DNA from: Streptomyces sp. DH-12
Lineage (GTDB): Bacteria; Actinomycetota; Actinomycetes; Streptomycetales; Streptomycetaceae
Length of the DNA stretch: 64,000 nt
Assembly (NCBI RefSeq): GCF_002899455.1
Contig: NZ_PPFB01000001.1
Coordinates: forward strand, 4,254,001-4,318,000
Direction: 5' to 3'
In this document: piece by piece, positions 33,811 to 42,919 of the stretch
How the letters are laid out: the number at the start of each line of letters is the position of its first letter
Numbering within the stretch: the first letter of the stretch is position 1
The notes under the pieces: generated by a model
Seen by the model: only the letters and a program-made list of their open reading frames with translations
Databases searched by the model: none
Told to the model about the DNA's origin: nothing
Translations under genes and position numbers: made by a program

Positions 33811-34737
33811 GTGAGCGCAGCGACAACGCGAAGCCGCACCCCCGACCGTCTGTGCGCCGAGGCCGTCGACCTCGCCCGCGCCGCAGCCGAGGAGGCCGCC
33901 GCGCCCGGGGTCGTCGGCGAGCACGAGGGGATGGTCTCCGAGGGCGACCGCGTCGTCACGCACTTCTTCGGGTGCCGCGAGCTCGGCTACCGCGGCTGGC
34001 GGTGGGCCGTCACCGTGGCCCGCGCCTCCCGCGCCAAGATCGTCACGGTGGACGAGGCCGTCCTGCTGCCCGGCCCCGACGCCGTCCTCGCGCCCGAGTG
34101 GGTGCCGTGGAGCGAGCGGCTGCGCCCCGGCGACCTGGGCCCCGGAGACCTGCTGCCCACCGAGGCCGACGACCTGCGCCTGGAGCCCGGCTACACCGGC
34201 GAGGACGAGCCGCCGCCGAACTCCGCGCTGACCGAGGACCTGGCCGGCATCGCGGAGGCCGAGGACGCCGAGGTCACCGGCGGCGCCCCGGCCGAGCAGA
34301 CCGTCGCCCCGTCCCGCGGCTCGATCGCCGCGGTCGCCGAGGAACTGGGCATGCGCCGCGCCCGCGTCCTCTCCCGCTACGGGCTGCACGCCGCCGCCGA
34401 CCGTTGGGAGGAGGCGTTCGGCGCGAAGACCCCGATGGCGCAGGCGGCCCCCGCCTCCTGCGTGTCCTGCGGTTTCCTCGCCCCGATCGGCGGCTCGCTG
34501 GGCCAGGCGTTCGGCGTGTGCGCCAACGAGTTCTCCCCGGCCGACGGCCGGGTCGTCTCCCTCGCCTACGGCTGCGGCGGCCACTCGGAGGCGGCGGTCA
34601 TGCCGAAGCCCCCGCAGCCGGCCCCGCCGGTCATCGACGAGACCCGCGTCGACCCCTTCCCCCTCCGCCCGTCCCCGGACTCCGGTTCGGTCCCGGCCAC
34701 GGAGGACGCGTCGTCGGCGGAGCTGGGGCACTCGTAG
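33811..34737 (+). CDS. DUF3027 family protein
   Basis: A 308-residue actinobacterial protein. The conserved core GEHEGMVSEGDRVVTHFFGCRELGYRGWRWAVTVARASRAKIVTVDEAVLLPG identifies DUF3027. The C-terminal half contains ASCVSCGFLAPIGGSLGQAFGVCANEFSPADG, a possible Cys4 metal site shared with the family. GTG 33811 is chosen because AGGAGA lies 12 nt upstream; GTG 33781 is an alternative. Function unknown. A weak GC-rich hairpin follows. Confidence 0.9.
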   Translation: MSAATTRSRTPDRLCAEAVDLARAAAEEAAAPGVVGEHEGMVSEGDRVVTHFFGCRELGYRGWRWAVTVARASRAKIVTVDEAVLLPGPDAVLAPEWVPWSERLRPGDLGPGDLLPTEADDLRLEPGYTGEDEPPPNSALTEDLAGIAEAEDAEVTGGAPAEQTVAPSRGSIAAVAEELGMRRARVLSRYGLHAAADRWEEAFGAKTPMAQAAPASCVSCGFLAPIGGSLGQAFGVCANEFSPADGRVVSLAYGCGGHSEAAVMPKPPQPAPPVIDETRVDPFPLRPSPDSGSVPATEDASSAELGHS

Positions 34738-34795
34738 TTGTCACCCGAGGGCGGCCCGCTTCGGAGGCGTGCCGCCCCTCGCCGCGCTCGTGCGG

Positions 34796-35292
34796 TCAGG
34801 GGCCGCCGAAGACGTCCTCGGATCCGGAGACGGTGACGGCACGGGTGAGCCAGTGGCGCAGCACGTCGGGATCGCCCGACCTCGGCGAGAAGGCGGGTGG
34901 GGCGGCGCGGGCAGCCTCCTCCGCGCCGAAGGCGTACTCCCAGGTCCAGCTCGAGCGCGTATTGCCTTCATCGCCTCGTCCAGGACGGCGCTCAGCTCTC
35001 GCAGCGCCTCCCGGGCGGTCGCGCCGTCCTCGTGTTCCGGGTCGCTCCGGGCGCGGGCGTGACGGGTGGGGAGGCCGGGGCGGCGGGCGATCTCGATGTC
35101 CCGCGCCCAGGCCAGGACCCAGCTCCGCACCGGGCTGAGGGGCTGCCGCTCCACGGCCCTGGCGAAGGCCTGGTCCTTCGCCCGCTGCATCTCGGGCAGG
35201 CGTTCCGGGGCGACGACGGCGAGCGCGGCCCGGAGGGCGTCGGGGGTGTGTTCGGGGCGTCCAGGGTGGCCGGGGTGCTCGTGCACGGACAT
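34796..35292 (-). pseudogene. DUF6247-like gene with a frameshift
   Basis: The ATG at 35292 starts MSVHEHPGHPGRPEHTPDALRAALAVVAPERLPEMQRAK, the pattern of a small actinobacterial family (DUF6247 type). Conservation continues to LSAVLDEAMKAIRAR near 34955. Beyond this the conserved continuation, SSWTWEYAFGAEEAARAA then DPDVLRHWLTRAVTV, is in another frame and ends at the TGA 34796-34798. A one-base indel near 34950-34960 therefore breaks the gene, or is a sequencing error. Without the shift the first frame runs into low-complexity to 34741. It precedes an ATP-binding gene on the same strand, part of a WhiJ-type cluster. Confidence 0.7.
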
Positions 35293-35454
35293 CGCAGCGT
35301 CTTTCTCCCGCTCGTCGGGTGAGTGGTGCGGTCGTTCGACAGTCGCGGCAGTGGGGGCCCGTCAGCCGTTCCGGCGGGTGCCGGGGTCCTTTCGGCCGTG
35401 TGCGCTGAGCGTAGAGGCGTCCGAGGTTCGAAAATCCGACTGAGCCGGTGATGT

Positions 35455-35943
35455 TCACCCGCCCGAGTGATCGCGTGCCTCGGACGGGAGAGGCGGGGCT
35501 TGGTGGTGCTCCTTCTCCCCGGACTCCGGCGGTGTGAGCCGCAGTTCGGCCCAGACGGTCTTGCGCGGAAAACGGTCCTCGGACACGCCCCAGCGGTCCG
35601 CGAGTGCGTCGACGAGGCACAGGCCGCGGCCCGACTCGGCGTCGGGGGAGGCCGGTCGGCGCCGGGGCACGTGGTCGCCCCGGGCGTCGGTGACCTCGAT
35701 ACGGAGCGTGTGGTCCACCACGTGGAACCGAAGACGGAAGTCCCGGCCCGGCACGCGGCCGTGGGTGACGGCGTTGGCGGCCAGCTCGGCCACGACGTGG
35801 CGTGCGGCCTCCGATTCGTATCCCCAGTCGCGGAGGTGGGCGTCCGTGAGGAGACGGGCGAGGCGGGCACTGCGCGGGGTGGCGGACAGCAGCACGCTGA
35901 AGTTCCTGATGGAGGCGGCGGGTTCGGCAGTTCGCTGATTCAC
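35455..35943 (-). CDS. ATP-binding (HATPase_c) anti-sigma-like regulatory protein
   Basis: A 162-residue GHKL-fold protein. The N-box is AARHVVAELAANAVTHGR with Glu and Asn for ATP and Mg; LRIEVTDARGD supplies the adenine-binding Asp; RGLCLVDALADRWGV is the G-box; and the C-terminus is RKTVWAELRL. These short stand-alone ATPases occur in large numbers in Streptomyces next to XRE/DUF397 genes. They resemble SpoIIAB-type anti-sigma factors but their partners are mostly unknown. It is divergent from the XRE gene. Confidence 0.93.
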   Translation of the reverse strand: MNQRTAEPAASIRNFSVLLSATPRSARLARLLTDAHLRDWGYESEAARHVVAELAANAVTHGRVPGRDFRLRFHVVDHTLRIEVTDARGDHVPRRRPASPDAESGRGLCLVDALADRWGVSEDRFPRKTVWAELRLTPPESGEKEHHQAPPLPSEARDHSGG

Positions 35944-36102
35944 ATCACCCAGCGTGGCCGGATCCGCCTACCGTGGAGCGTGACCCAGCGCATGCGTACG
36001 GTCACTGTCCGGTGGTTGTCCGGTGCTGTCGTGGATGTGCCGACGGTTGGTACGGGTGAGGCGCCGGGTGCGTCACGGACGGTTCCGAGGGAGAGGTGCG
36101 GC

Positions 36103-36981
36103 ATGACGGCGGTCGAGGCGGGGGCGGGTCGGCTCAAGGAAGAGGCGGACGAGCCCGGTTGGGAGGTGGACCCGGACGACGAGTGGGGCGTCGCGGTCAT
36201 CACGACGGTCGGACGGCAACTGAAGCTGCGGCGCGAGGCGGCGGGGATGCGGGCCGCCGAGTTCGGCCGGGTCGTCGGGTACGGCGAGGACATGGTCTAC
36301 AAGATCGAGGGCGGCAAGCGGATCCCCCGCCAGGAGTTCCTGGACAAGGCGGACGAGGTCCTGAACGCGGGCGGCCTCATCGCGGCGACCTGGGAGGACG
36401 TGAAGAAGGTCCGGTACCCGAAGAGGGTGCGGGAGCTGGGGAAGATGGAGGCGAAGGCGGTCGAGATCGGGCTGTACGAGTGCAACATCGTCGCTGGGTT
36501 GTTGCAGACGCCGGAGCATGCGCGAGCTGTGATCGGGGCCGCGCAGCCTCCGTACTCGCCGGATGATGTGGAGCGCATGGTGGCCGCTCGCCTGGCTCGG
36601 CAGACGGTGTTCGAGCGTGACCCGGCCCCGGCCCTCAGCTTCGTCTTGGAAGAGGGGGTTCTGCGCCGCCCCATCGGGGGGAAGATGGCTTGGCGTCAGC
36701 AGCTTGAGCGTTTGTTGGAGGTGGGGCGGTTGCACAACGTCGTGCTTCAAGTGATGCCGATGAACTGCGAGACCCACTCCGGGATGGACGGCAGGATCGA
36801 ACTGCTGAAGTTCGCGGACGGTACGGCGGTAGGGCGCTCCGACGGAGCCTTCAGCGGTCGGCCGACCTCCGATCCGAGGCAACTGCGCATTCTTGAGCTG
36901 CGGTATGGCACGATCCGGGCCCAAGCACTCTCTCCACGCGAGTCAATGGCCTTCATCGAACAACTGCTGGGAGAAACATGA
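36103..36981 (+). CDS. XRE regulator with DUF5753 domain (WhiJ type)
   Basis: A 292-residue regulator. Residues ~40-100 are HTH_3/HTH_31 (VGRQLKLRREAAGMRAAEFG and YKIEGGKRIPRQEFLDKAD); residues ~125-285 are the DUF5753 domain (ECNIVAGLLQTPEHARAVI through MPMNCETHSGMDGRIELLKF and LRYGTIRAQALSPRESMAFI). WhiJ-type proteins act with a DUF397 partner in developmental control. ATG 36103 follows GAGGGAGAGG. It overlaps the DUF397 gene by four bases (ATGA), so the pair is made together. Confidence 0.95.
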   Translation: MTAVEAGAGRLKEEADEPGWEVDPDDEWGVAVITTVGRQLKLRREAAGMRAAEFGRVVGYGEDMVYKIEGGKRIPRQEFLDKADEVLNAGGLIAATWEDVKKVRYPKRVRELGKMEAKAVEIGLYECNIVAGLLQTPEHARAVIGAAQPPYSPDDVERMVAARLARQTVFERDPAPALSFVLEEGVLRRPIGGKMAWRQQLERLLEVGRLHNVVLQVMPMNCETHSGMDGRIELLKFADGTAVGRSDGAFSGRPTSDPRQLRILELRYGTIRAQALSPRESMAFIEQLLGET

Positions 36982-37187
36982 TCCGCAAGACCATCGCCGG
37001 GGACGCCTCTGAGCTGGCATGGTTCAAGAGCAGCCACAGCGGTGGCAACGACGGCAACTCCTGCGTCGAACTCGCACTCACCCCCGGCACCGTCCACGTC
37101 CGCGACTCGAAGAACGCCACGGGGCCTCGCCTCGCCTTCGCCTCGGACGCGTGGGCGCAGTTCGTCCCGTACGTATCCGAGGCCTGA
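36978..37187 (+). CDS. DUF397 partner protein
   Basis: A 69-residue protein: AWFKSSHSGGNDGNSCVELAL, then VHVRDSKNATGPRLAF and WAQFVPYV. This is the standard DUF397 pattern. In characterised WhiJ-type systems the small protein works with the XRE regulator. Translationally coupled to it and followed by a strong hairpin, it completes the unit. Confidence 0.95.
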   Translation: MIRKTIAGDASELAWFKSSHSGGNDGNSCVELALTPGTVHVRDSKNATGPRLAFASDAWAQFVPYVSEA

Positions 37188-37230
37188 CCCGGCACCGCGT
37201 CGGCAGGGCATCCCCTCCGCTGAACGCACG

Positions 37231-37270
37231 ACGACCCCCGAGGCGGCCTGGGGCCGGTCTCGGGGGTCGT
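37231..37270. terminator. Bidirectional terminator after DUF397
   Basis: ACGACCCCCGAG (37231-37242) pairs perfectly with 37259-37270, with further pairing in the loop. It lies between the convergent DUF397 and M23 peptidase genes. Confidence 0.85.
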
Positions 37271-37293
37271 GAGCGGGAGGCTGCGGGCCTGCG

Positions 37294-37968
37294 TCAGACA
37301 GTGACGCCGTGGGCGCGCAGGAAGGTCGCCGGGTTGACGGCGGAGCCGTAGTTCGGGGTGGTGCGGATCTCGAAGTGCAGGTGGGGACCGCTGGAGTTGC
37401 CGGTGTTGCCGGACAGGGCGATCTTCTGGCCGGTCTTGACGACCTGGCCGACCTTCACGTTCACCGAGGACAGGTGGGCGTACTGGGAGTACGTCTGGCT
37501 GCCGTGCTTGATCACGACGGCGTTGCCGTACGCGGGGCCGTCGCCGGCGCCGTTGCCGCCGGCCTTCACGACCGTGCCGCCGTGGGCGGCGACGACCGGG
37601 GTGCCGGTCGGGACGGCGTAGTCCTGGCCGGAGTGCTTGGAGGCCCACATGCCGCCGTTCTGCGCGAAGCTCGCGGACAGCCTGTAGTTCTTGACCGGGG
37701 AGACCCAGGACGCGGTGGACTTCTTGGCGGCCTCGGTCGCCTTCTTCACCGTGGAGGCCTTCACGGCCTGCGTCTTCGCGGCCTCGGCCGGTGCGGCGGC
37801 CTGCGTCTGGACCGCGGGGGCGGTGGCGGACGCGGCGGAGGTGCCGGAGGCGGCGACCGCGACCCCGGCTCCCAGGACGGCCGTGGAGCCCAGACCGGCG
37901 GCCAGGACGGCGGCGCGGGTGCGGGTGGCGGTCGTACGGGGGAAGCGGGAGATGACGCGCTCGAACAT
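37294..37968 (-). CDS. Secreted M23-family peptidase (LytM-like)
   Basis: A 224-residue secreted zinc peptidase, probably cell-wall-directed. A signal sequence (MFERVISRFPRTTATRTRAAVLAAGLGS with a long hydrophobic stretch) precedes an Ala/Lys-rich linker and the M23 domain from about residue 110. The Zn ligands are in KHSGQDYAVPTGTPVV and PHLHFEIR. ATG 37968 is the true start; a longer frame from 38067 crosses the promoter. It likely cleaves peptidoglycan cross-links in growth or sporulation. A long upstream region (340 bp) suggests complex regulation. Confidence 0.94.
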   Translation of the reverse strand: MFERVISRFPRTTATRTRAAVLAAGLGSTAVLGAGVAVAASGTSAASATAPAVQTQAAAPAEAAKTQAVKASTVKKATEAAKKSTASWVSPVKNYRLSASFAQNGGMWASKHSGQDYAVPTGTPVVAAHGGTVVKAGGNGAGDGPAYGNAVVIKHGSQTYSQYAHLSSVNVKVGQVVKTGQKIALSGNTGNSSGPHLHFEIRTTPNYGSAVNPATFLRAHGVTV

Positions 37969-38308
37969 CGAAACCTCATGGGGGAGGGGGCGGGGGATGC
38001 CATCGGCGGAACGGGTCCGTGCCGCGCTGGCTGTTCCTTGGTAACCGCCACCGCTCAAAAGCCGCAAAGGTGTGACCTACGATGCAAAGCCGTAGATACC
38101 GGGTGAGATGTACGTCTCTTGACGGAGCGCCCTGTACGGGGCGAAACCCCCCATTTCAAGCTGATCGATCAGCCGTGTGCGGCAAATGTCCGATTTCAAA
38201 TCGGGCATTTCTTCACTATTCCGCGTAGTACACCCAGCGGGCCCTGTGGAGCATGTCACCGGGCGCCCCCCATGAATGTGGCGTGGGTCTCCGGCGATTC
38301 CCCCGGCC
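37969..38308. promoter_or_regulatory. Upstream region of the M23 peptidase
   Basis: No gene is supported here. It is AT-richer than its surroundings. An inverted repeat, ATGTCCGATTT-C-AAATCGGGCAT, spans 38188-38210. The conserved boxes of the ydaO/c-di-AMP riboswitch, seen before some Streptomyces peptidase genes, were looked for and not found. Confidence 0.4.
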
Positions 38309-39571
38309 TCAGGTGCCGAGCAGCTCCAGCGACAGCCACAGGGCCGCCGTCGACGCCACGAGCGCCGCCGGGACCGTGGCCAGCCCGAGGAGGGTGAAGC
38401 GCACCAGGCTCACCTCGTGGTCGTGGTGGTGGGCGATGCGGCGCCACAACAGGGTGGCGAGGGACCCCGCGTAGGTGAGGTTGGGGCCGATGTTCACGCC
38501 GAGCAGGACCGCGAGGACCGCGCCGGGGCCGGACGGCGCGGCCAGCGGGACCAGGGCGAGCACGGCGGGCAGGTTGTTGATCAGGTTGGCCAGCAGGGCC
38601 GCGAGACCGGCGACGGCCAGCAGGGGGAGCAGGCCCGTGCCGTCGGGCAGGAGCGCGTCGAGCGCGTCGCCGAGGCCGTGGTCCAGGACCGCCCGGACGA
38701 CCACGCCCAGGGCCAGCACGAACGCCAGGAACGGCAGGTCGACGGCGCGCAGCAGCCGTACGACGCTGGTGCGGCGGCGGGTCAGGGCCCGTACCGCCAT
38801 CACGGCCGCCCCGGCCGCCGCCGCCCACGTCGGGTCGACGCCCACCGCGGACGCCACGGCGAACCCGGCGAGCGTGGCCGCCACCGTGACCAGCGCGAAG
38901 AGCGGCACCTCCACCGGCTCGTCCGCCGTGCCCGGCGCGGCCGGCTCCGCCGCGAGGTCGGCGGCGAAGAAGCGGCGGAAGACCACGTACTCCACGGCGA
39001 TCGCCGCCAGCCACGGCAGCAGCATCAGCAGCGCGAAGCGGGTGAAGGTCAGGCCGGTGGCGGCGAAGGCGAGCAGGTTCGTCAGGTTCGACACCGGCAG
39101 CAGCAGGGACGCCGTGTTCGACAGGTGCGCGGTCGCGTACACGTGCGGGGCGGGGCGCGCGCCCATGCGGGTCGCGGTCGCGAACACCACCGGCGTCAGC
39201 AGCACCACCGTCGCGTCCAGGCTGAGCGCCGCCGTGATCAGCGAGGCGAGCGCGAAGACCGCGCCGAGGAGTCGGCGCGGCCGGTGCCGCGACCAGCGGG
39301 CCATCCAGCTCCCGCAGGCGTGGAAGAGGCCCTCCTCGTCGCACAGCTTGGCGAGCACCAGGACGGCGGCGAGGAAACCGATCACCGGGCCGAGCCGCTC
39401 GGCCTCCTCCCGCACCGCGTCCGTGGTGATCGCGCCCGTCGCGGCCACGACCCCGGCGGCGGGCACCGCGAACACCGCCTCCGGCCAGCGGAAGGGACGG
39501 ACGACGGCACACACCAGCACCACGGCCAGCGCGGCGACGGACAGCGTTTCGAGCAGCACAGTGCTGATCAT
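38309..39571 (-). CDS. ArsB/NhaD-type ion transporter (SLC13/ArsB superfamily)
   Basis: A 420-residue membrane protein with about eleven transmembrane helices. LSLDATVVLLTPVVFATATRM, LLLPVSNLTNLLAF and LLANLINNLPAVLALVPL are signature segments of the ArsB/P permease superfamily. Arsenite extrusion is the best-known role, but no arsR or arsC is nearby, so another anion or a cation is possible. ATG 39571 (MISTVLLETL) is chosen; GTG 39598 would add nine residues. It is divergent from the sacsin-like gene across about 100 bp. Confidence 0.88.
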   Translation of the reverse strand: MISTVLLETLSVAALAVVLVCAVVRPFRWPEAVFAVPAAGVVAATGAITTDAVREEAERLGPVIGFLAAVLVLAKLCDEEGLFHACGSWMARWSRHRPRRLLGAVFALASLITAALSLDATVVLLTPVVFATATRMGARPAPHVYATAHLSNTASLLLPVSNLTNLLAFAATGLTFTRFALLMLLPWLAAIAVEYVVFRRFFAADLAAEPAAPGTADEPVEVPLFALVTVAATLAGFAVASAVGVDPTWAAAAGAAVMAVRALTRRRTSVVRLLRAVDLPFLAFVLALGVVVRAVLDHGLGDALDALLPDGTGLLPLLAVAGLAALLANLINNLPAVLALVPLAAPSGPGAVLAVLLGVNIGPNLTYAGSLATLLWRRIAHHHDHEVSLVRFTLLGLATVPAALVASTAALWLSLELLGT

Positions 39572-39669
39572 CCACAGGGCGCGGTGCGCCCCGGACACCG
39601 CGTCCCCGTGGTGTCGCGGAGCGGTACCTTCGACCTCACGCAGATCAGGGCCCGATGAGGAGAGTCAAC

Positions 39670-42600
39670 GTGAGCAAGTTCGTGCGGCCCGCCACCGAAG
39701 GTGCCGACCCGTTCGGCACGGCGCGTCTGCGGCGCGGGGTCCTGGACGCCTGGGCCACCAGTCCCGCCCGTTTCCGTGAGGACGCCAACGCCGAGGAGGA
39801 CCTCGTCCTCGGCGGCTACCGGGACCGGCTCGTCGTCGAGCTCGCGCAGAACGCCGCCGACGCCGCCCGGGCCGGCGTGCCCGGCCGCCTCCGGCTCACC
39901 CTGCGCGACGGGGTGCTGGTCGCCGCGAACACCGGCGCCCCGCTGGACGCGGCCGGCGTCGAGTCGCTGTCCACCCTGCGCGCCTCCGCCAAGCGGGACA
40001 CCCCCGACCGGGCCGTCGGACGGTTCGGCGTCGGCTTCGCCGCGGTGCTCGCCGTCACCGACGAGCCCGCCGTCGTCGGCCGGCACGGCGGGGTGCGCTG
40101 GTCGCTCGCCGAGGCGCGGGACCTCGCCCGGGACACCGCCGGGCACAGCCCCGGCCTCGGCGACGAGATCCGCCGCCGCGACGGACACGTACCGCTGCTG
40201 CGGCTCCCCTTCCCCGCCGAGGGCACCGCCCCCGATCCGTACGACACGGCCGTCATCCTGCCGCTGCGCGACACCGCCGCCGCCGATCTCGCCGAGCGGC
40301 TGCTGCACGCCGTCGACGACGCCCTGCTGCTCGCCCTGCCCGGCCTGGAGGAGGTCGTCGTCGAGACCGGGGACGACGCGCCCCGCACGCTGAGCCGGAG
40401 CGCCGACGGCGACCTGACCGTGGTCACCGACTCCCGCGACGGCGTCACCCGCTGGCGCACCGCCGCCGCGCACGGCGCCCTCACCCCCGACCTGCTCGCC
40501 GACCGCCCCGTCGAGGAGCGGCTGCGCCCGCACTGGTCGGTCACCTGGGCCGTCCCCGTCGGCCCCGACGGCGCACCCGCCCGGCCGCGTACCGCCCCCG
40601 TGGTGCACGCGCCCACCCCCAGCGACGAGCCGCTCGGCGTGCCCGCCCTGCTCATCGCCTCCCTGCCGCTGGACTCCACCCGCCGGCACGCCGCCCCCGG
40701 CCCGCTCACCGACTTCCTCGTGCAGCGCGCCGCCGACGCCTACGCCGGGCTCCTCGCCGACTGGCGCCCGGTGACCGCGGGCGCCATCGACCTCGTCCCG
40801 GGTCCGCTCGGCAAGGGCGAACTGGACGGCGCCCTGCGCGCGGCCATCCTGGAGCGGCTGCCGCGCACCGCCTTCCTGCCGCCCGCCGCCGCGCCCGTCG
40901 CCGACGACGACTCCGGGCTGCCCGAGGCGCTGCGCCCGCGCGACGCCGAGATCGTCGAGGGCGCGGGCGCCGACACCGTACGGGTGCTGGCGGAGGTGCT
41001 GCCCACGCTGCTGCCCGCAGGTCTGGAACGGCGCGCCGAGCTGCGCACCCTCGGGGTCGCGCGGGTGCCGCTGACCGACGCGGTCGACCGGCTCGCCGGC
41101 CTGGAGAAGTCCCCCGACTGGTGGCGGCGGCTGTACGACAGCCTCGCCGGCGTCGATCCCGACCGGCTCAGCGGACTCCCGGTGCCGCTGGCCGACAGGC
41201 GCACGACGATCGGCCCCCGGCAGGTGCTGCTGCCCACCCCGGACGCGGCCCTCGACGCCGAGCTGCTGGCCCGGCTCGGCCTGAAGGTCGCCCACCCGGA
41301 CGCGGCCCACCCGCTCCTGGAGAAGCTGGGCGCGCTGCCCGCGACCCCGCGCGCCGTGCTCACCACCCCGCAGGTGAGGGCCGCCGTCGCCGCGTCCCTC
41401 GACGACGAGGGCGGGGTGGACTGGGAGGAGGACGCCCTCGACGCCGACGAACTCGCCGAGGTCGTCCTGACGTTGGTGCGGGAGGCGGGCCTGGAGCCCG
41501 GCGACGAGCCCTGGCTGGGCGCGCTCGCCCTGCCCGACGAGGACGGCGAACTCTCCCCGGCCTGCGAACTCGTCCACCCCCAAGGCCCCTTCGCGCAGGT
41601 CATGCGGGAGGGCGAACTGGCCGCCGTGGACGCGGAACTGGCCGCGAAGTGGGGCGAGCAGCCGCTGGCCGCGTGCGGGGTGCTCGTCGACTTCGCACTG
41701 GTGCGCGCCACCGACGTCGTCCTCGACCCGGACGAGCTGGAGCCGCGCGAGAGCGACTACGCCGAGCCGGACGACCCCGGGCTGCTGGACGCCGTCGACG
41801 TGTGGGCCGAGGACATCCTCGACCGCTTCCCCGACGCGCCCGTCCCGCCCGTCGCCACCGAGATCGTCGCCGTGCGCGACCTGGACCTGGTGGACGACGA
41901 CCGCTGGCCGCAGGCGCTCGCCCTGCTCTCCCGGCCCCCGCTGCGGGACGCGCTGGTCGAGCCGGTGCGGATCCTGCTCCACGACGGCACCCACGAGACC
42001 GTACGGCCGTACACCGCGTGGTGGCTGCGCGGCCACCCGGTGCTCGGCGGGCGCCGCCCGGCCGGACTGCGCGCGGCGGGCGGCGACCCGCTGCTGCGCG
42101 GCCTGTACGACGAGGCCGACGCGACCGGCTTCGACGACGAGCAGGTGCTGCGGGCACTGGGCGTGCGCACGTCGGTCGCCGCGCTGCTGGACGAGCCGGG
42201 CGGGGCGGCCGAACTGCTGGAACGCCTCGCCGACCCCGGCCGGCCGGTCACGGCGGCCCAGCTGCACGGGCTGTACGGGGCGCTGGCCGAGCTGGACCCC
42301 GAGCAGGTGACCCTGCCGGACGACCTGCGCGCGGTGGTCGACGGGCGGGTGGAGGTGGTGGACGCCTCCGAGGCGGTGGTCGTCGACTCGCCCGACCTGC
42401 TGCCGTTCACCTCCGGCGTACCCCTGCTCCCGGTCCGCCCGGCGCGGGCCGCCGAATTGGCGGAGCTGTTCCAGGTGCGGCGGCTCAGCGAGTCCGTCAC
42501 CGGCCGCGTGGACTCCGAGGGCACGGAGCACGAGGTGCCGGAGCCGGTGCGGGTCCTGCTGGGCCCGCGAACCCCGGCGTCCTACGTCGAGCACGAGGAG

Positions 42601-42792
42601 CTCGTCGTGGACGGAGTGGAGATCGACTGGCGCCTCACCGACGACGGGGTGCTGCACGCGGCGACGCTGGAGGGCGTCGCCGCGGGTCTCGCCTGGGCGG
42701 CGGGGCAGTGGCCGCGGCGGTTCGAGGTGGCGGCGCTGCTGGAGGATCCGTCACGGACGGAGGAACTGGCCCGGGACCGCTGGTTCGACTGA
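39670..42792 (+). CDS. Sacsin-type GHKL ATPase domain protein
   Basis: A 1040-residue protein. The N-terminal Hsp90-like ATPase domain has ELAQNAADA (Glu57, Asn61, Asp64) and GRFGVGFAAV (117-126), matching the sacsin N-terminal ATP-binding domain. The remainder (from about 300) is rich in alpha helices and lacks assignable domains; it contains acidic stretches and the late EHEELVVDGVEIDWRL segment. GTG 39670 follows AGGAGAG. Such large proteins are conserved in Streptomyces. A chaperone-like or nucleic-acid-linked role is a guess. A very strong 22-bp stem terminator follows. Confidence 0.88.
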   Translation: MSKFVRPATEGADPFGTARLRRGVLDAWATSPARFREDANAEEDLVLGGYRDRLVVELAQNAADAARAGVPGRLRLTLRDGVLVAANTGAPLDAAGVESLSTLRASAKRDTPDRAVGRFGVGFAAVLAVTDEPAVVGRHGGVRWSLAEARDLARDTAGHSPGLGDEIRRRDGHVPLLRLPFPAEGTAPDPYDTAVILPLRDTAAADLAERLLHAVDDALLLALPGLEEVVVETGDDAPRTLSRSADGDLTVVTDSRDGVTRWRTAAAHGALTPDLLADRPVEERLRPHWSVTWAVPVGPDGAPARPRTAPVVHAPTPSDEPLGVPALLIASLPLDSTRRHAAPGPLTDFLVQRAADAYAGLLADWRPVTAGAIDLVPGPLGKGELDGALRAAILERLPRTAFLPPAAAPVADDDSGLPEALRPRDAEIVEGAGADTVRVLAEVLPTLLPAGLERRAELRTLGVARVPLTDAVDRLAGLEKSPDWWRRLYDSLAGVDPDRLSGLPVPLADRRTTIGPRQVLLPTPDAALDAELLARLGLKVAHPDAAHPLLEKLGALPATPRAVLTTPQVRAAVAASLDDEGGVDWEEDALDADELAEVVLTLVREAGLEPGDEPWLGALALPDEDGELSPACELVHPQGPFAQVMREGELAAVDAELAAKWGEQPLAACGVLVDFALVRATDVVLDPDELEPRESDYAEPDDPGLLDAVDVWAEDILDRFPDAPVPPVATEIVAVRDLDLVDDDRWPQALALLSRPPLRDALVEPVRILLHDGTHETVRPYTAWWLRGHPVLGGRRPAGLRAAGGDPLLRGLYDEADATGFDDEQVLRALGVRTSVAALLDEPGGAAELLERLADPGRPVTAAQLHGLYGALAELDPEQVTLPDDLRAVVDGRVEVVDASEAVVVDSPDLLPFTSGVPLLPVRPARAAELAELFQVRRLSESVTGRVDSEGTEHEVPEPVRVLLGPRTPASYVEHEELVVDGVEIDWRLTDDGVLHAATLEGVAAGLAWAAGQWPRRFEVAALLEDPSRTEELARDRWFD

Positions 42793-42841
42793 GGGGTTCC
42801 GCCCCGCCGCCCGGATGCCCTTGCCGGCCCCGGCGGGCCTC

Positions 42842-42891
42842 CTCCCCGCACGCCGGAGGGGCTGAAGTGAGCCCCTCCGGCGTGCGGGGAG
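42842..42891. terminator. Perfect 22-bp stem terminator
   Basis: Bases 42842-42863 pair completely with 42870-42891 around a 6-nt GAAGTG loop. It lies between the convergent sacsin-like and NhaA genes and should stop transcription from both. Confidence 0.92.
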
Positions 42892-42919
42892 CGGGGTCCG
42901 GGGCGGAGCCCGGGGGCGG

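Noticed and set aside
37969..38260. ydaO (c-di-AMP) riboswitch before the M23 peptidase
   Set aside because: Streptomyces peptidase genes sometimes have one, but the conserved GGGTGAATC-type and neighbouring boxes could not be found.
38077..38397. Small frames in the peptidase upstream region
   Set aside because: No ribosome-binding site or codon bias; they cross an inverted repeat.
39568..42657. Minus-strand frame opposite the sacsin-like gene
   Set aside because: Shadow of strong codon bias; the protein has repetitive Gly/Arg/Val and no recognisable domain.
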